Source: Neofusicoccum parvum (taxonomy: Eukaryota; Ascomycota; Dothideomycetes; Botryosphaeriales; Botryosphaeriaceae). From it: a DNA stretch of 64,000 nucleotides. Location of the stretch: the NCBI GenBank assembly GCA_020912385.1, contig CP087209.1, positions 124,001 to 188,000 on the forward strand. The letters run 5' to 3'. The notes beneath the pieces were generated by a model that was not told where the DNA came from, ran no database searches, and worked only from the letters and a program-made list of their open reading frames with translations. The position numbers and the translations under genes are program-made. How positions within the stretch are numbered: position 1 is the first letter of the stretch; every line of letters starts with the position of its first letter. Below are positions 24,524 through 35,561 of the stretch, in pieces.

Positions 24524-26215
24524 ACTCGGATGAACCTTACGTACTGGACAAATTGGCCATCGTACCGCTCGCCAGGAGTAGCAAAGCTAAAGAGATTCGC
24601 GAGGAGCTTAAAGCTAGAGCCGAGACGTACATTAGGCTATGTACCCACAATTATCAGGTACGGCTATTCGCTGGGACGAAGTACGTGCTCGATAGCGAGT
24701 CCAGTGTGATTCGTGAAAAGCCGGTAAGTGAGCAACCCTCCAAAGAGCCAGCTTCTGCTAACAGACAGTATAGCTTTGCGGAAAGATCGTCATTGATCCT
24801 TTTGCATATTTCACCATTGAATCAGATGAAAGGCCGAAACATCCAAAGCTCAATCCAAGCAAAGTGAATGCGTTCTTCTCTGGAGACCGCAAGCAGTTCC
24901 AAGTTGGGATCGACCTCTCAAACGAGCATAAGCCTCGTGAACTCGAGCTAGAAAAGATGACTGAAGCAAGGCGATTGTGTCTGACCAATCGTGTGAAAGG
25001 TTTTGACCTTAGAAACAACGATTGGTGTACGATTCCTCACACGCTCACACCCCAATAATGGAGATGGCTAACGTGTGGTTCTTCAGGTGAATTCAACGTT
25101 GATTCGCTGCAGGATTGCACATGGAATGAGGATGCTTTGGACAAGCTTGTACTTCCAGAAGGGGACAAAACCATGCTCTTGGCTTTTACGCAGCGGGACA
25201 AATTTGAGATGGAGGAGTTTGACGACGTAATTCCAGACAAAGGTAACTAACCCGTCATTTACAATGCCGGAGTTGGTACTGACACATCTCCAGGGAAAGG
25301 CGTTATAATACTCTTGAGCGGGCCTCCAGGCGTCGGCAAGACGTTGACTGCAGAGTCTGGTGAGAAATTCCTACTCATGTGTCGGGATCATTTACTAATG
25401 TGTGAAGTCGCTGAACGATCTCATATACCTATGTATTCTCTCAGAGCAAGTGACCTTGGGACAGATCCATCGGAGGTAGAATCAACGCTGTGGAATGCGC
25501 TTGAGTGCTGCAAGCTGTGGAACGCCGTCCTGCTTATCGACGAGGCAGACGTGTTTCTAGAAGCGCGAAGCGCAGATCGGATGGAGCAAAACTGTCAACC
25601 ACACGTGCCTGCAATCACGTGCTTCATCTTTCGTTCAACAAAAAGCTACACTAACCTCAACACTACCCCTTGCTCCCCTTCTTACTATAGCTAAGGTTAA
25701 TGGAAGAGCCACCGTGTTCTTTCAAACGAGTAGTATATAGTTAGCTCAGATAGCCTTAATTTACAAGACAGCGGCGTCTTACTTTCTCGCACCGTTCGAC
25801 AAAAACGAACTCATCTCTAGTGGGTGTCTCAAAGTCTGCTGTTGTATATTTTGCTGACCACTCAGTCTTCCTCCGAAACCTGGAATACTATCAGGGAATT
25901 ATGTTTTTGACCACGAACCGCGTCGAGTCCATTGACACGGCATTCCGCTCGCGCATCGATCTTATTCTTCCGTATCCCGATCTCGATCCTCCCGCCCGTC
26001 GGCAAATCTGGTCATCCTTCTTAGAGCCTCTGGCCAAGAAACGTTCATTCAGTGAAAGAGAGTATGAGGAGCTGGCGAAAGCAGATCTGAATGGGCGTGA
26101 GATTAAAAATGCGGTGAAGATCTCGCGGTTTGTTGCAGCATCAGACGGGAAAGAACTACACATGGAGCAATTGAGGACCATCCTCAATATAAGGAAAAGG
26201 TTGAAGAAGGACTAG
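24499..26215 (+). pseudogene. Fungal AAA-family ATPase, 5'-truncated and interrupted by a solo LTR
   Basis: Recognisable exons: about 24499-24723, 24774-25029, 25087-25251, 25294-25361, 25410-25592, 25807-25819, 25866-26215; introns retain good splice sites. The N-terminal part (YSDEPYVLDKLAIVPLARSS, LCTHNYQVRLF) begins abruptly without an ATG. The AAA core is complete in residues: Walker A GPPGVGKT, Walker B LLIDEADVFLEARS, TTNRV, and the arginine region AFRSRIDLILPYPDL, ending in a lid-like C terminus. A 209-bp element with a duplicated AAAAC target sits inside the exon after RMEQN and adds stops or an unusual intron. Family members are large AAA proteins of unknown role. Probably inactive, though with recent decay since splice sites and frame are otherwise kept. 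Confidence 0.78.
25593..25801. mobile_element. Solo LTR inserted in the AAA ATPase gene
   Basis: A 209-bp insertion begins TGTCAACC and ends GTTCGACA (TG...CA ends, imperfect inverted repeat) and is flanked on both sides by AAAAC (25588-25592 and 25802-25806). Leaving out the insert and one AAAAC makes the surrounding exon continuous in frame. Five-base target duplication and TG...CA ends are the hallmark of LTR retrotransposons; no internal region or second LTR is present, hence a solo LTR. Confidence 0.82.
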
Positions 26216-26328
26216 CCGCTGTAGTTGATCCTCTTGGAACTCTCTTTCAATACAAGTGTCCTTGAAGACCGGTGTCATTTCGTCCCAACTTTTGTCATGT
26301 CCATCGGAAGCAGACATAATGTACAGAG

Positions 26329-26719
26329 TCATCATAACCTGCTCATCCCCATCTTTCTCTCTATTCTTTTTGTCAATCTCGGCGCCCCGTTTTCCGCCCT
26401 CATCTCCGGCGGCAAATGCTCTTCGTCACCCTCCTCATTCCGCATAATAATCTGCACCACGAGATTCACCGCCTTCCTGACCTCGTCATCCTCAACATGT
26501 AAGTGCATCTCGCGAATGATGGGATACACCTTGATAGCCCTCAGCACGTCGTGTACCGGTTGGGTCGTCGTTAGCTGTAGCAAACTCTCTAGATGAATCT
26601 CGATAATATCGTTCTCCGCCTTATCCGGAGGCAGTAGCTATACCTTATCCAGTATGCCCTCCATATCCTTATCTGTATACTCCTCGGCGCCCATCAGCGG
26701 CAATAAAAAAACGAAATTC
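26329..26719 (-). pseudogene. HGH1-like (DUF383/DUF384) C-terminal fragment with in-frame stop
   Basis: On the minus strand from 26719 the frame reads FVFLLPLMGAEEYTDKDMEG, then LLPPDKAE, HLESLLQLTTTQPVHDVLRA and VYPIIREMHLHVEDDEVRKA, the C-terminal pattern of HGH1 (eEF2-folding co-factor, armadillo-like). A TAG at 26640-26638 interrupts it just before LLPPDK, where family members usually have Gln; CAG to TAG is a CpA-to-TpA change. The N-terminal two thirds of the protein is absent and no start codon is seen. A non-functional partial copy; the functional gene must lie elsewhere. Confidence 0.72.
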
Positions 26720-28156
26720 AATGGACCAACTTCTCAGTCGGTCCCTTGGACCTTGTTTAAATGTCTATTCCTATTCTCTCGGAATAGGCTACAAAATCCA
26801 GTCACATGAAGCTCTAGATCTATTTTGTTCTTGTGTCTGGTTAGAATGAGATTTCAACTGCTTTTATCTAACCATATACTATTGTTCCTGTTAACCTCCG
26901 TTGATCATTGACATCATAGGATTGTAGTGAAGATCCAGACAGCAAAACTCTCCCGCATCGGTACAACTTGTACACATAAGTGTGCAACTCAGCACAAAAC
27001 CCATAGCTGAATTCCAAATCAAGATGTTTGTCGGTCGTGTTGCCAGCATCACGCTCTCATATCCTCCATGCATCCGCTTTGCCACGTTCGGAACCGCGTA
27101 CGATTATTGCTACGATGCTACACCGTTCCCACACCTTGCTTCACCCCCGCACCACCTTGATCCTAAATTCGACAGTAGCAGCATCCATTGATTCTACAGC
27201 GTGATGGTGCATGTGCGAGAGTGCTTCTCGCGATCTAACATACGAATCCAGACGTTGGCAGAGTTTGGTGGCGCAGCCGCGGCGCAGGCAGGAAGTGCAG
27301 AGCAAGGGACATGATGACTGTAACGTGGCTGTACGGCTCCTCGTGACAGACGCCGACCGAGATGAGCAGCGCGTGCAGAACACGTCCGACTACTTGCACT
27401 TCTCGCACTACTTCAACCATAGTTGGGCTAAGAGCACCGCTTCATGGGAGAACGGTACTTTTATTAAAGTTGACATTCCAATTTTCATGAGATCTGACGA
27501 CAGCGGCGCATGAACGGATCAGATACTTTCCCCGGATCATGGTGTCCATTGGCAGTAGTGACCGGAACCCTATATGCCAACATCATCCAAGGACAGTGTA
27601 ATAATGTGAACATGTGATGGCTGGAGACAGCAATGTTTCTTTAAAGGAGATGTGGTGGAGCTGTCAGAGTATTGCTGGGTTCCAACAGCTAAGCCCAATC
27701 TCGCGAGCGGTAATCCGTAGTGTAAGCCCTAACAGCTGTCAGACGACGGCGGCGCCTTCTGCGCTAATGATTGGTGCGTGATCATTTGGCCCCCAAGTTT
27801 TATGGCTGAGCATGTTAGCTGGTCTTGGCGTCCAAGCTACTTTATAACAGTGAGGTGATTCCTTCTTTCTTGTTCGGTCAAATCTCAATGGGACATCCTC
27901 ACTTTCTGGATTAAAAAAAAAAATAAAAAAAACACCCTTACGTCACGGCTAATCCATGAATAACCGCGATTCCAGGTAGATCCGCTATTTGCATTATTGG
28001 AACACTTGTTGTCAGACTGATACAAATTCCAGTATTTCTCTAGTTCCGCTAAATCCTCCAGGCGGACCCTCGCGTGTTTCAACCACCAGCAGAGAGGATG
28101 AAGCTGAAAGCAGCCCCGTTTCGCCTCTAATCCATCGGAGAAATAGAGAGCAAATT
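26720..28156. other. Intergenic, no gene recognised
   Basis: 1.4 kb between the HGH1 fragment and the DUF6536 gene. Holds the right copy of a direct repeat (26871-26912). A frame around 27380-27513 (HYFNHSWAKSTASWENGTF) has no recognised relative or start. The A-rich run at 27911-27932 and AT-rich leader before 28157 may belong to the promoter of the next gene. Confidence 0.45.
26871..26912. repeat. Direct repeat flanking the gene-fragment patchwork, right copy
   Basis: ACCATATACTATTGTTCCTG... aligns with the left copy at 24072-24115. Same orientation, 2.8 kb apart. Confidence 0.55.
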
Positions 28157-30555
28157 ATGGAAGAATCCCGACAGCCCAGCCCTAAAATTTCGGGCCAGGA
28201 AACTCCGCTTAAAGCTGGAATCCACCAAGTTGATGAATCACCAACCGAATATCCGTCCTGGATCCCGAAGAAGTGGCACAGAAAATTCAACCCCCTTTTT
28301 CGACGTTTGCCGACGGGCTGGAAGCTCGGTACTGCAGGTGCAGCAGTGCTGACTTTCCTAATATTGTTAGCCAATATAACAATTACCGCCGTATCATACG
28401 CAAAGGTCCGCCAAAAAGGCTACAAGACGAGTGTTGCACCACTTCGCACTGGGGATTGTGGTGATATCAAAGAGCTTGGGGTCGTGATACATCTTGTGAT
28501 TAACATCATCAGCACACTCCTCCTTGGCGCAAGCAGCTATTGTATGCAGAGCGTTAGTGCTCCTACTCGCGCAGACGTCGATCAAGCCCACGCCAAGGGC
28601 TCCTACGTCGACATCGGCATTCCAAGTTTTCGGAACCTTCGTTGGATCAAACGAAGAAGGCTGTTCATCTGGATTTGCCTCTGTCTTTCCTCGGTTCCGC
28701 TCCATCTCGTGTAGGGAACTCCTGAAGCTTCCTGTGGACACCAGATTCTTTTGTCTGACTCGCTACAGGTACAACTCCACCTTCTTTGTATCGACCAACG
28801 ACAACCTCTATCAGATATACTATGCCGATGAATCTTTCGCGAGAGGTGCCGCTTACAACGAGTCATTTTTCGAAGACAAAGACTCATTGGGTTACGATGC
28901 CGACCCCAAAACGATGCAGCGCGACCTCATGGCCGGTCAAAGGTTCCAGAATTTAAGCAACAACGAGTGCATCAATGCATACGCCAAGACACTGGTGGAT
29001 GACAGAAGCACTTTGATTTTGATAGTAGATCGGCCGGAAAACTGTAGCATCTTCAAGGACCCCAACGTCATAACTTCCCATTACGAAGACTGCGGGAACA
29101 CATCAGCCACATCCTTGTACGATATGACAACCTACGGCGTTGGTATAAAGCCAGCCATGGACCCCTACGTCAGTAACTGGTTCTACTGGATATGCGACCA
29201 GAAGGATGTCTACCTAAAGGGAGGCCCGATTCCTGGCGCCAGTCAATATGAGGCGCCCCCGAAGGACTTGTGCAGCGACGGGCTTTGGAAGACCCGGTTG
29301 GATGCGGATCCTTGGGTCGTCAGTGGAGCTAATGTCCGATACTGCCTCAGTGAAACGGTGAGCAGTCAGTGCCATCTGAATGTTGCTGTCAATCTGCTCT
29401 GGGTAGTCATCGCGTTCAACATCATCAAACTCATCATAGTGTGCGTGCTGGTCACGAGCAACCTGATCAATAAGTATCCATTGGTCACCATCGGCGACGC
29501 CGCAGCATCGTTCATCGAGTCTCCGGATCCCAAGACCAAGGCCATGTGTCTATACACGGCAAAAGAGATCACCAGCAGCAAGAGCATCCAAACAGCCGGC
29601 ACCACGCTCGCCCGCGAGTACCTCAGCACCAAACACCGCTGGTCCGCAGCCGTCAGCAAGCGCCGCTGGATCCTCGCATCCACCCTGTAAGACGACCCAC
29701 GCCCCTTCTCTCCCGCGACCAACCCCGCTCACCTCGAACAGCACCTTCCTTGCCCTCGCCATCATCCTCAGCCTCCTCGGCTACGCCGCCACCATCCTCC
29801 GCCGCAACTACTCCCGCGGCTCCCTCGCCTCGCTCTGGGGCTTCGGCCTGGGCGCCATCACGCCCTACACACTCATCACCAACTGGGCGATCCCGACGCA
29901 CGGCGACGGCGCCGTGGTGGGCGCAGTGCTGGTAGCCAACCTGCCGCAACTGCTGCTCTCGCTGCTCTACCTGGTGCTCAACAGCGTGGTCACGTCGATG
30001 GCGGTGGCGGCCGAGTGGGGCGGGCACGCGGGGCGGCGGCGGGCGCTGCGCGTGTCGGTGCCGCGCGGCCGCCAGCGCAGCTCGTACTTCCTGCAGCTGC
30101 CGTACCGGCTGGGCGCGCCGCTGCTGGCCGCCAGCGTGCTGGTGCACTGGCTCGTCTCGCAGAGCCTCTTCGTCGCCCAGGTCAACCAGGTGTGGCCGGG
30201 CGAGCGCGCCGCCGGCGGCGTCGATCCGTCGCTGCTGGATCCGGATGACTCGCTGACGACGTGCGCGTACTCGCCGCGCGCTATGATTTTGACGTGCTTT
30301 GCCGTGGCCGCCGTGTGGGTGTTTGCGGTCGCGCTGGGGAGGACGCGGCTGAAAGGGGCTATGCCGTTGGCGGGGAGCTGTAGTCTGGCGATTGCCGCGG
30401 CGTGTCACGCGCCAGAGGGGACTTCGAGTTTGGTGCCGGTCATGTGGGGGGTTGTGAGGACGGCGGAGGGGGAGGGGGAGGATGTGGGGGTGGGGCATTG
30501 TGCGTTTTCGAATGAGGAGGTTGAGGCGCCGGTGCCGGGGAGGCTTTACGCTTGA
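28157..30555 (+). CDS. DUF6536-family multi-pass membrane protein
   Basis: Fungal membrane protein of unknown function, 761 residues; exons 28157-28710, 28769-29686 and 29742-30555. The N-terminal DUF6536 domain is clear: GWKLGTAGAAVLTFLILLAN, a TGDCGDIKELG segment, HLVINIISTLLLGASSYCMQ, SAPTRADVDQAHAKG and DIGIPSFRNL. A long, Cys- and N-glycosylation-rich segment (NSTFFVST, CINAYAK, CSIFKDPN, CGNTSAT) follows, probably outside the membrane, then several C-terminal helices (HLNVAVNLLWVVIAFNIIKL, FLALAIILSLLGYAATIL, AVVGAVLVANLPQLLLSLLY). Splicing at 28710 gives LHLVYNSTFF, the usual domain join. Such genes often sit in variable regions of fungal genomes beside HET and ankyrin genes, as here. 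Start chosen as the first in-frame ATG; a spliced 5' exon cannot be excluded. Confidence 0.87.
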
Positions 30556-31079
30556 TTGGGCGATATTCGAATTTAAACTGGCTGTATCTTATCCGAGCAA
30601 GTAATTTATCCCTACCAACTATTTCTTTTGCGGTGCTGGATGCCAGTGGTGTTGCATATTCTGTAGATGAATAGATTGGAGCTCAACCAAGAATATCTCC
30701 GGGTAACTAACCTTTGCCTTTTCAGTAATGAGATGGGCTGAAATGCTTATGATTGAAGTTTTTCGCATCTTTGATTTCTTCATCTGCAGTATCATGCCTT
30801 CTTGGGAGCTCCCTCCGAATATGCTTTGATTAGGAAAATATAGCTTGCAGTGATCCAATTGTTGCACCACGTGGTAAGCCTGCAGTGAAGACGACTGCAT
30901 GCCCCTGTTCAAAATCTGTCGTTAATTTCTCTAATCGGAGATGCAAGGTTATTTTAGAAACCCCATTGACAAATTCGTCTCTGATGACATTGACATCAGT
31001 GCCTTCCGCCCCAGCATAGGGGTTGCCGACGCCTCTCAGCTTCCGCGCATACGGGGCCTGACAATAAGATAGTATTAAG
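30556..31079. other. Convergent 3' spacer
   Basis: About 520 AT-rich bases between two converging genes. No coding or repeat signal seen; expected to hold both 3' UTRs. Confidence 0.5.
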
Positions 31080-32326
31080 CTAGGAACTTCTATAGATCTC
31101 TACCTGCTTCTCTTCTATAAGTCGTATTATTGACGTATTATCCCTAAGGTAAGCCTCCGTTAGCGCATCTCTTCTACGCCTCCTGGGCTTTAGTACACCG
31201 GAAGAACGATGGCGGATCATCTCAGCAGCCTCAAGTTCAGCGCCCGCATCGAGTAGCATCTTCACCAGTGGTGCACTGCCGCTGATGGCAGCTAGCTGAA
31301 GGCATGAACTTGGACTCTGGTCTGTTTCGTTTGCGTCTGCTCCGTAGTCCAAGAGGATCCGAGCGGAATCGGGCGCCCCGCGTCTGCAGCTCCACACAAG
31401 TGCCCCATCAAGTTCGGCCAGAAGCTCCTGCGGAGTAGAGTCTCCTCTCCAATGCTCGATTAGAATTTTGAGAGTGTTGACTTGATTGCCTTGCGCTGCA
31501 TATGAGATGGCAGTGGCCTCCTCGTGGCGGATCTTGGAGCTGTAATACTGCGGACGTAGATAGAGTTGAACGATGCTTTCGCGGCCCATATACGCAGCCG
31601 CAGCAAGAGGACTCTTGGAAAGGTTGAAGTTCGGCCCTTCAACAAAGGTAGGCTCGTGGGGTGGGGCGCCTTGGTTCAGGAAGAATAGCAAAACGTCGTA
31701 ATGGCCCTGGATGGCTGCGGCCCACGATGGCCTCCCAAACAACGACAATGGATCCGACCCGCGGTTGAACGACTCCACCAGTGCCATGTCACCAATCCAC
31801 GCTGCAACAGCGAGGCAGTTGGCCCACATGCCATCTTCCAACTGTTTCCCTTCACCGGAACCTTCGACCAAGGCCTCGAAAACGTCTGAGCCTCTATTCA
31901 CGGCTAAGCATAAGCAAACGCTCCGCTCTAGCATTTCAACTCGCGCAGAGTCGCTCTCCGAGCTGGTGTGTTGTGCGAGCATCCGGCTTGTCTGGCGCAT
32001 GGTCGTAATCCAAGGATGGGTGACAGCTCCATCAGTGTGAAACCGGTGATGGAGGTATCGTGCAATCACATCGTGGTGGTATCCGATGCGCATGAGCATC
32101 ACAGTACGTGTTGTGACATTTTCAATGACTCGAGTTTTGATGACGGCGTCCAGGATTTCGTCCGCGAGTGCACCTATTCGTAATCAGATAACGGGAGAGG
32201 CACATTGATTCTGTAGGACATACGGCATACAAAACGGGCTTTCATCGACTGCTTCAGGCCTAGTTCTCGTACGATAGACGTGACCAAAATCCTGAAGACG
32301 TCTAGAGGGAGTTCCAAGAGCTGCAT
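31080..32326 (-). CDS. Ankyrin-repeat protein
   Basis: 398 residues, probably cytosolic, exons 32326-32224 and 32173-31080 (canonical GTATGT donor). The N terminus (LLELPLDVFRILVTSIVREL, MKARFVC) is the short F-box-like or leader segment that precedes ankyrin repeats in many fungal proteins. At least four degenerate ankyrin units follow, e.g. GRPSWAAAIQGHYDVLLFFL, SPLAAAAYMGRESIVQLYL, ATAISYAAQGNQVNTLKILI and SCLQLAAISGSAPLVKMLLD. Ankyrin arrays mediate protein contacts; partners unknown. No signal peptide or catalytic domain. Convergent with the DUF6536 gene. Confidence 0.85.
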
Positions 32327-32756
32327 GGTGCTTCGACAATGTAAGAAAAAGGTCTTTAGATTGGCGAGGTGATTGGAATGATGAGGCAACAGAAAAAAGA
32401 AAAAAGAATGAGTTGTGTTGTCGGGAATGATTTTGTTGAGCTGTCACGTATTTAACTACAAAGCTTAGTTCCACGTGTTTCTCATTCAGCCGCGGCGCGG
32501 TATTTTTAGCCAATTTATAAATAGTAGGTAACGCCTACAAATTTCGCCCCCAACAGCTACCCCAGAAGACGATTTAGCATTGGAGTTTAATTATACTCTA
32601 TATAAACGTCTTTGAGTACAAAATATTGATCTTCACTTCTATCTTAAATAGTAGATCTTATTCATGCGATAATTTTCAACATATATTTTAAAACTCGAAT
32701 CGGTTTCTAACGAAGCCCACAGGTCTTTCACACTATAGACCAACAACCATAGAATC
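32327..32756. other. Intergenic, AT-rich
   Basis: 430 bases between two minus-strand genes; promoter of the ankyrin gene at its left end and 3' UTR of the GPI-type protein at its right end. AT-rich from 32510 onward. Nothing else seen. Confidence 0.5.
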
Positions 32757-33737
32757 TTACAGTACAAAGATAAACGAGATAGCAACTAAGGCAAGATGAA
32801 ATACAAAAGGCGCCTTGAAACCAGCTGACGAATCTTGCGGCTCGTCAGTAGTCTGGTTTGCCTCGCTCTGAACCAGCTTGAGGCATGTTAGCTCAGCATC
32901 TATAGCATCCCCGTTGTTAATGACCATCATCACAGGCGTGATAGCCTCGAGAACTGGATATAGCTGACTCCATTCTCGGCTTGAGGGCTGTTTCCGCTCG
33001 CTAGCGACGAGAGACAAGTCGTAATCTTGACCAGTAGTAGGGTGACACTGAGTTTGGTTGATATGCTCAGAAGCCGTGTCGCCGGTCAGAGCTGTAGAAT
33101 GTTAGCTTCATAGAGGACAAAGGAGGTGCATTGGTTACTCACATTGTGCGATCACCGTACCCCATGATCCTCTAACCCCATTACAGGTAGAAGGAGGACT
33201 GTCAACCAAGGACTCGCGCAGGCGCTTGCAGAAGTCTGCATCGTCAAGGTTGGTCGCGTTGGCAACTATACCCTTGGCAACTGACTGCGCCTGCTCAATC
33301 AAGTCTGAGACGCAGTTTCCGGAAAGAGCATCAGAGCAAGTGAAGTTGTCCGCCCTGTTGCCGTCAGGCACAGTAAGATTCGCAGCTACTCCTTCGAAGA
33401 AGAGGGCGCAACCAGTCGTATTTTCCAGCTGCAAAGATGCCGGAGTGCCGAGGTAGAAATTTCGGTCGAAGATTGGCTGCGAGTTGTTTTCTGGGTCTTG
33501 GCTCTCTTGGAGGCCAAGAGTCCAGGTGAGCGGTCGAGGGTCCAGGGTGGTGGTTACGTTCGCAACGCCAATGGCTTTCAAGGTAGCATTTCCGAGCTCG
33601 CAGTGAGCGTTACGATACTGGTCTACTGGGCACCCGACAGCGTCACAGCCCAGCAACTCCGACATAGCAGCATGGCTAAACAACAAAGGTAACAAGACGA
33701 ATAGGCCAGAATGGCTAGGAGTAAAAGAACGCATCAT
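32757..33737 (-). CDS. Secreted, probably GPI-anchored Cys-rich protein of unknown function
   Basis: 309 residues, exons 33737-33143 and 33091-32757. A signal peptide (SGLFVLLPLLFSHAAMS) follows a double Met; the C terminus has small residues (DSSAGFKAP) then a terminal hydrophobic helix (FVFHLALVAISFIFVL), the pattern of a GPI-attachment signal. About ten Cys and many Asn-x-Ser/Thr sites (GNATL, ANVTT, ENTTG, ANLTV, DNFTC, ANATN, INQTQ) fit a cell-wall or surface protein. The second exon is needed to supply the anchor; without it the frame stops right after the first exon. I do not recognise the family and infer only location. Confidence 0.8.
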
Positions 33738-34481
33738 CGCTGTGGTAGCGCTGTGGGTAATCGAAATTAAGTAAAGTGAAGGAGTGGTGGGAAAATGAAC
33801 AGTTCGTTGGCGACACGAGCGAGGCAAGCTGTGAGCTGTTATATCGAGAATGCTCCGACTCAGACGACTGCAGCTGCCTGCTTCGTATTAATCCGTTTTT
33901 CAGCTGGTCCCCTAGAATAGAATCTGGTGGTGGTACATTACGCCAAGCCTAATTTCGCCCCCAACTCAACGCCTGCAACTGAACTCATTCGTAAATGCAG
34001 CCAAGACGATCCTCCGGGGGCTGTACCTGAGGCTCTTTGTCGGGAACAGAGCGGCCCGCGCATATCCCGCTCCTTCCGGGCCTCAAACCCAAAAATACAA
34101 GCAACAACCGACGTTCATTCTTTCATCGTCAATTCCTGCGGGATTCACCATCCATCATTGAGGTCTTGAATCCTACGAATACAGAGTCTCTGTTGGAATT
34201 ACTCTTGGAATTATGGATGCTTCGAAGATAGAACATGTGGGAATGTGCGTACTGCTGACTGGACTACCACCACCGCGCGAGGTTCAGTCTGAGATAAAAG
34301 AGGCTACTCGCACAAGTTACGATAGTCCATTCACTCCACTGTCGCTTCTACAGAAATCTCTACGTTCACTTCCACGGTTGTTTTCACGCTCAATTCCACA
34401 AGAATTTAGTCAATCGCTTTTGCAGCTACCTTCACATTCATTTCTCAAATTTCTTCCATCGCCTCTCAAAAAGTCTTCACA
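33738..34481. other. Divergent promoter region
   Basis: 740 bases between the GPI-type protein (minus) and the secreted protein (plus). Short frames only. The stretch before 34482 is C/T-rich with TTCAC and TTCCA words, consistent with a 5' leader. Confidence 0.45.
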
Positions 34482-35561
34482 ATGGCAGCTGCAGCGTTCA
34501 ACGTTATTGGAATAATCTTCGGTGTCATCTCCATGGCCCCGATGCTCGAGTCGATGCTGCCCGACAGGTCGGACAGGGAAACAACCATCAGGATCGGTGT
34601 CGGGCTCACCACCAACAGCGACGGCAACACCGCCGGCGACACTCCTGGCATCCGCATTTTTGATGTCATGGGTCGTGATATCGGCGAGGCTCGTGGTAGC
34701 AAGAACAACATTGCCGATGGCGGATTCAAAGACATTACAGTCACGGCCAGCAAGGAACAGCAAGGCCGCCAAGCGCAGTACATCTCAGTCTCCAAAGGCG
34801 GGAACGATGCGCTCTGCATATCCTACATCTCCGTAACGTGGCCAGATGGTCAGCAGAAGGCCTGGTATGGAGACGTAGGATACCAGTGCGGCGGTTTTTG
34901 GTACAATTCTCAGACGATTGTGGGCGACGACAACTATCAACCCAAATGCATCTGGATCGATGGCGATTCTTCAAACGGCATCACGACTCAAGGCATGGGT
35001 ATCCATATTACGGACTTCACTGCGACTCAGGAGCGCGCTCAGGCGTATGCCGACGATCCAGATACCATGTGCAAGAGCAAGCCACGCTTCCACCTTTACG
35101 ACAAGCTGACAAGCGACTATTACCTCCCTTTCTTTAACCCTCCGTTGGAATACGACGCCAACCTTGTGGACAAAGACACAAGCAAGGTCCTTACCGATGG
35201 TGATTCGACTGGAAAGCTGCCTCCGAAGAACAAGAAGCGCAGCGCTCGGGAACGCCGGAGCCTTCTTGCCAAGCGACATGTCTTCCCTGGAAAATTGATT
35301 GCTAGCCAGAAGACCGCCCACAGCGCTAGGGATCTTTGTCTAAGCGATAACTCCATGGGTCCTGACTTCGTGTCATTCCACGAGGGTCTGTTCTGCGACA
35401 TGTCTGAGAAGGAGTTGTGGCCTCTTTGCACGACCGAGGCCCAGACTGGCTGCTTCGACACCGCTGCCAATACTATGCGTGCCGGATCCAAGTCCCGCAG
35501 GGATGAGAGCTCCGGACGTATCATCCCAGAAAAGAGTTATGTTGATGTTCAGTCTTGGTAA
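34482..35561 (+). CDS. Putative secreted protein of unknown function
   Basis: 359 residues, single exon. The N terminus is hydrophobic (FNVIGIIFGVISMAPML), either a signal peptide or an anchor. A compact Cys/Trp-rich domain follows (ALCISYISVTWPDGQQKAWY, YQCGGFWYNSQTIVGDDNY, CIWIDGDSSNGITTQGMGIH), resembling a recurrent ascomycete secreted family for which I know no function. The second half has dibasic KEX2-like sites (KKR, RERR, KRH) and a Cys-containing C-terminal part (DLCLSDNSMGPDFVSFHEG, CTTEAQTGCFD). The start ATG has a CACA leader. Neighbours (GPI-type protein, second secreted protein) suggest a surface or secretome cluster. Function not assigned. Confidence 0.75.
   Translation: MAAAAFNVIGIIFGVISMAPMLESMLPDRSDRETTIRIGVGLTTNSDGNTAGDTPGIRIFDVMGRDIGEARGSKNNIADGGFKDITVTASKEQQGRQAQYISVSKGGNDALCISYISVTWPDGQQKAWYGDVGYQCGGFWYNSQTIVGDDNYQPKCIWIDGDSSNGITTQGMGIHITDFTATQERAQAYADDPDTMCKSKPRFHLYDKLTSDYYLPFFNPPLEYDANLVDKDTSKVLTDGDSTGKLPPKNKKRSARERRSLLAKRHVFPGKLIASQKTAHSARDLCLSDNSMGPDFVSFHEGLFCDMSEKELWPLCTTEAQTGCFDTAANTMRAGSKSRRDESSGRIIPEKSYVDVQSW

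Noticed and set aside
29653..30498. 281-residue minus-strand frame over the DUF6536 gene
   Set aside because: Antisense shadow; the plus-strand exon carries the expected membrane helices.
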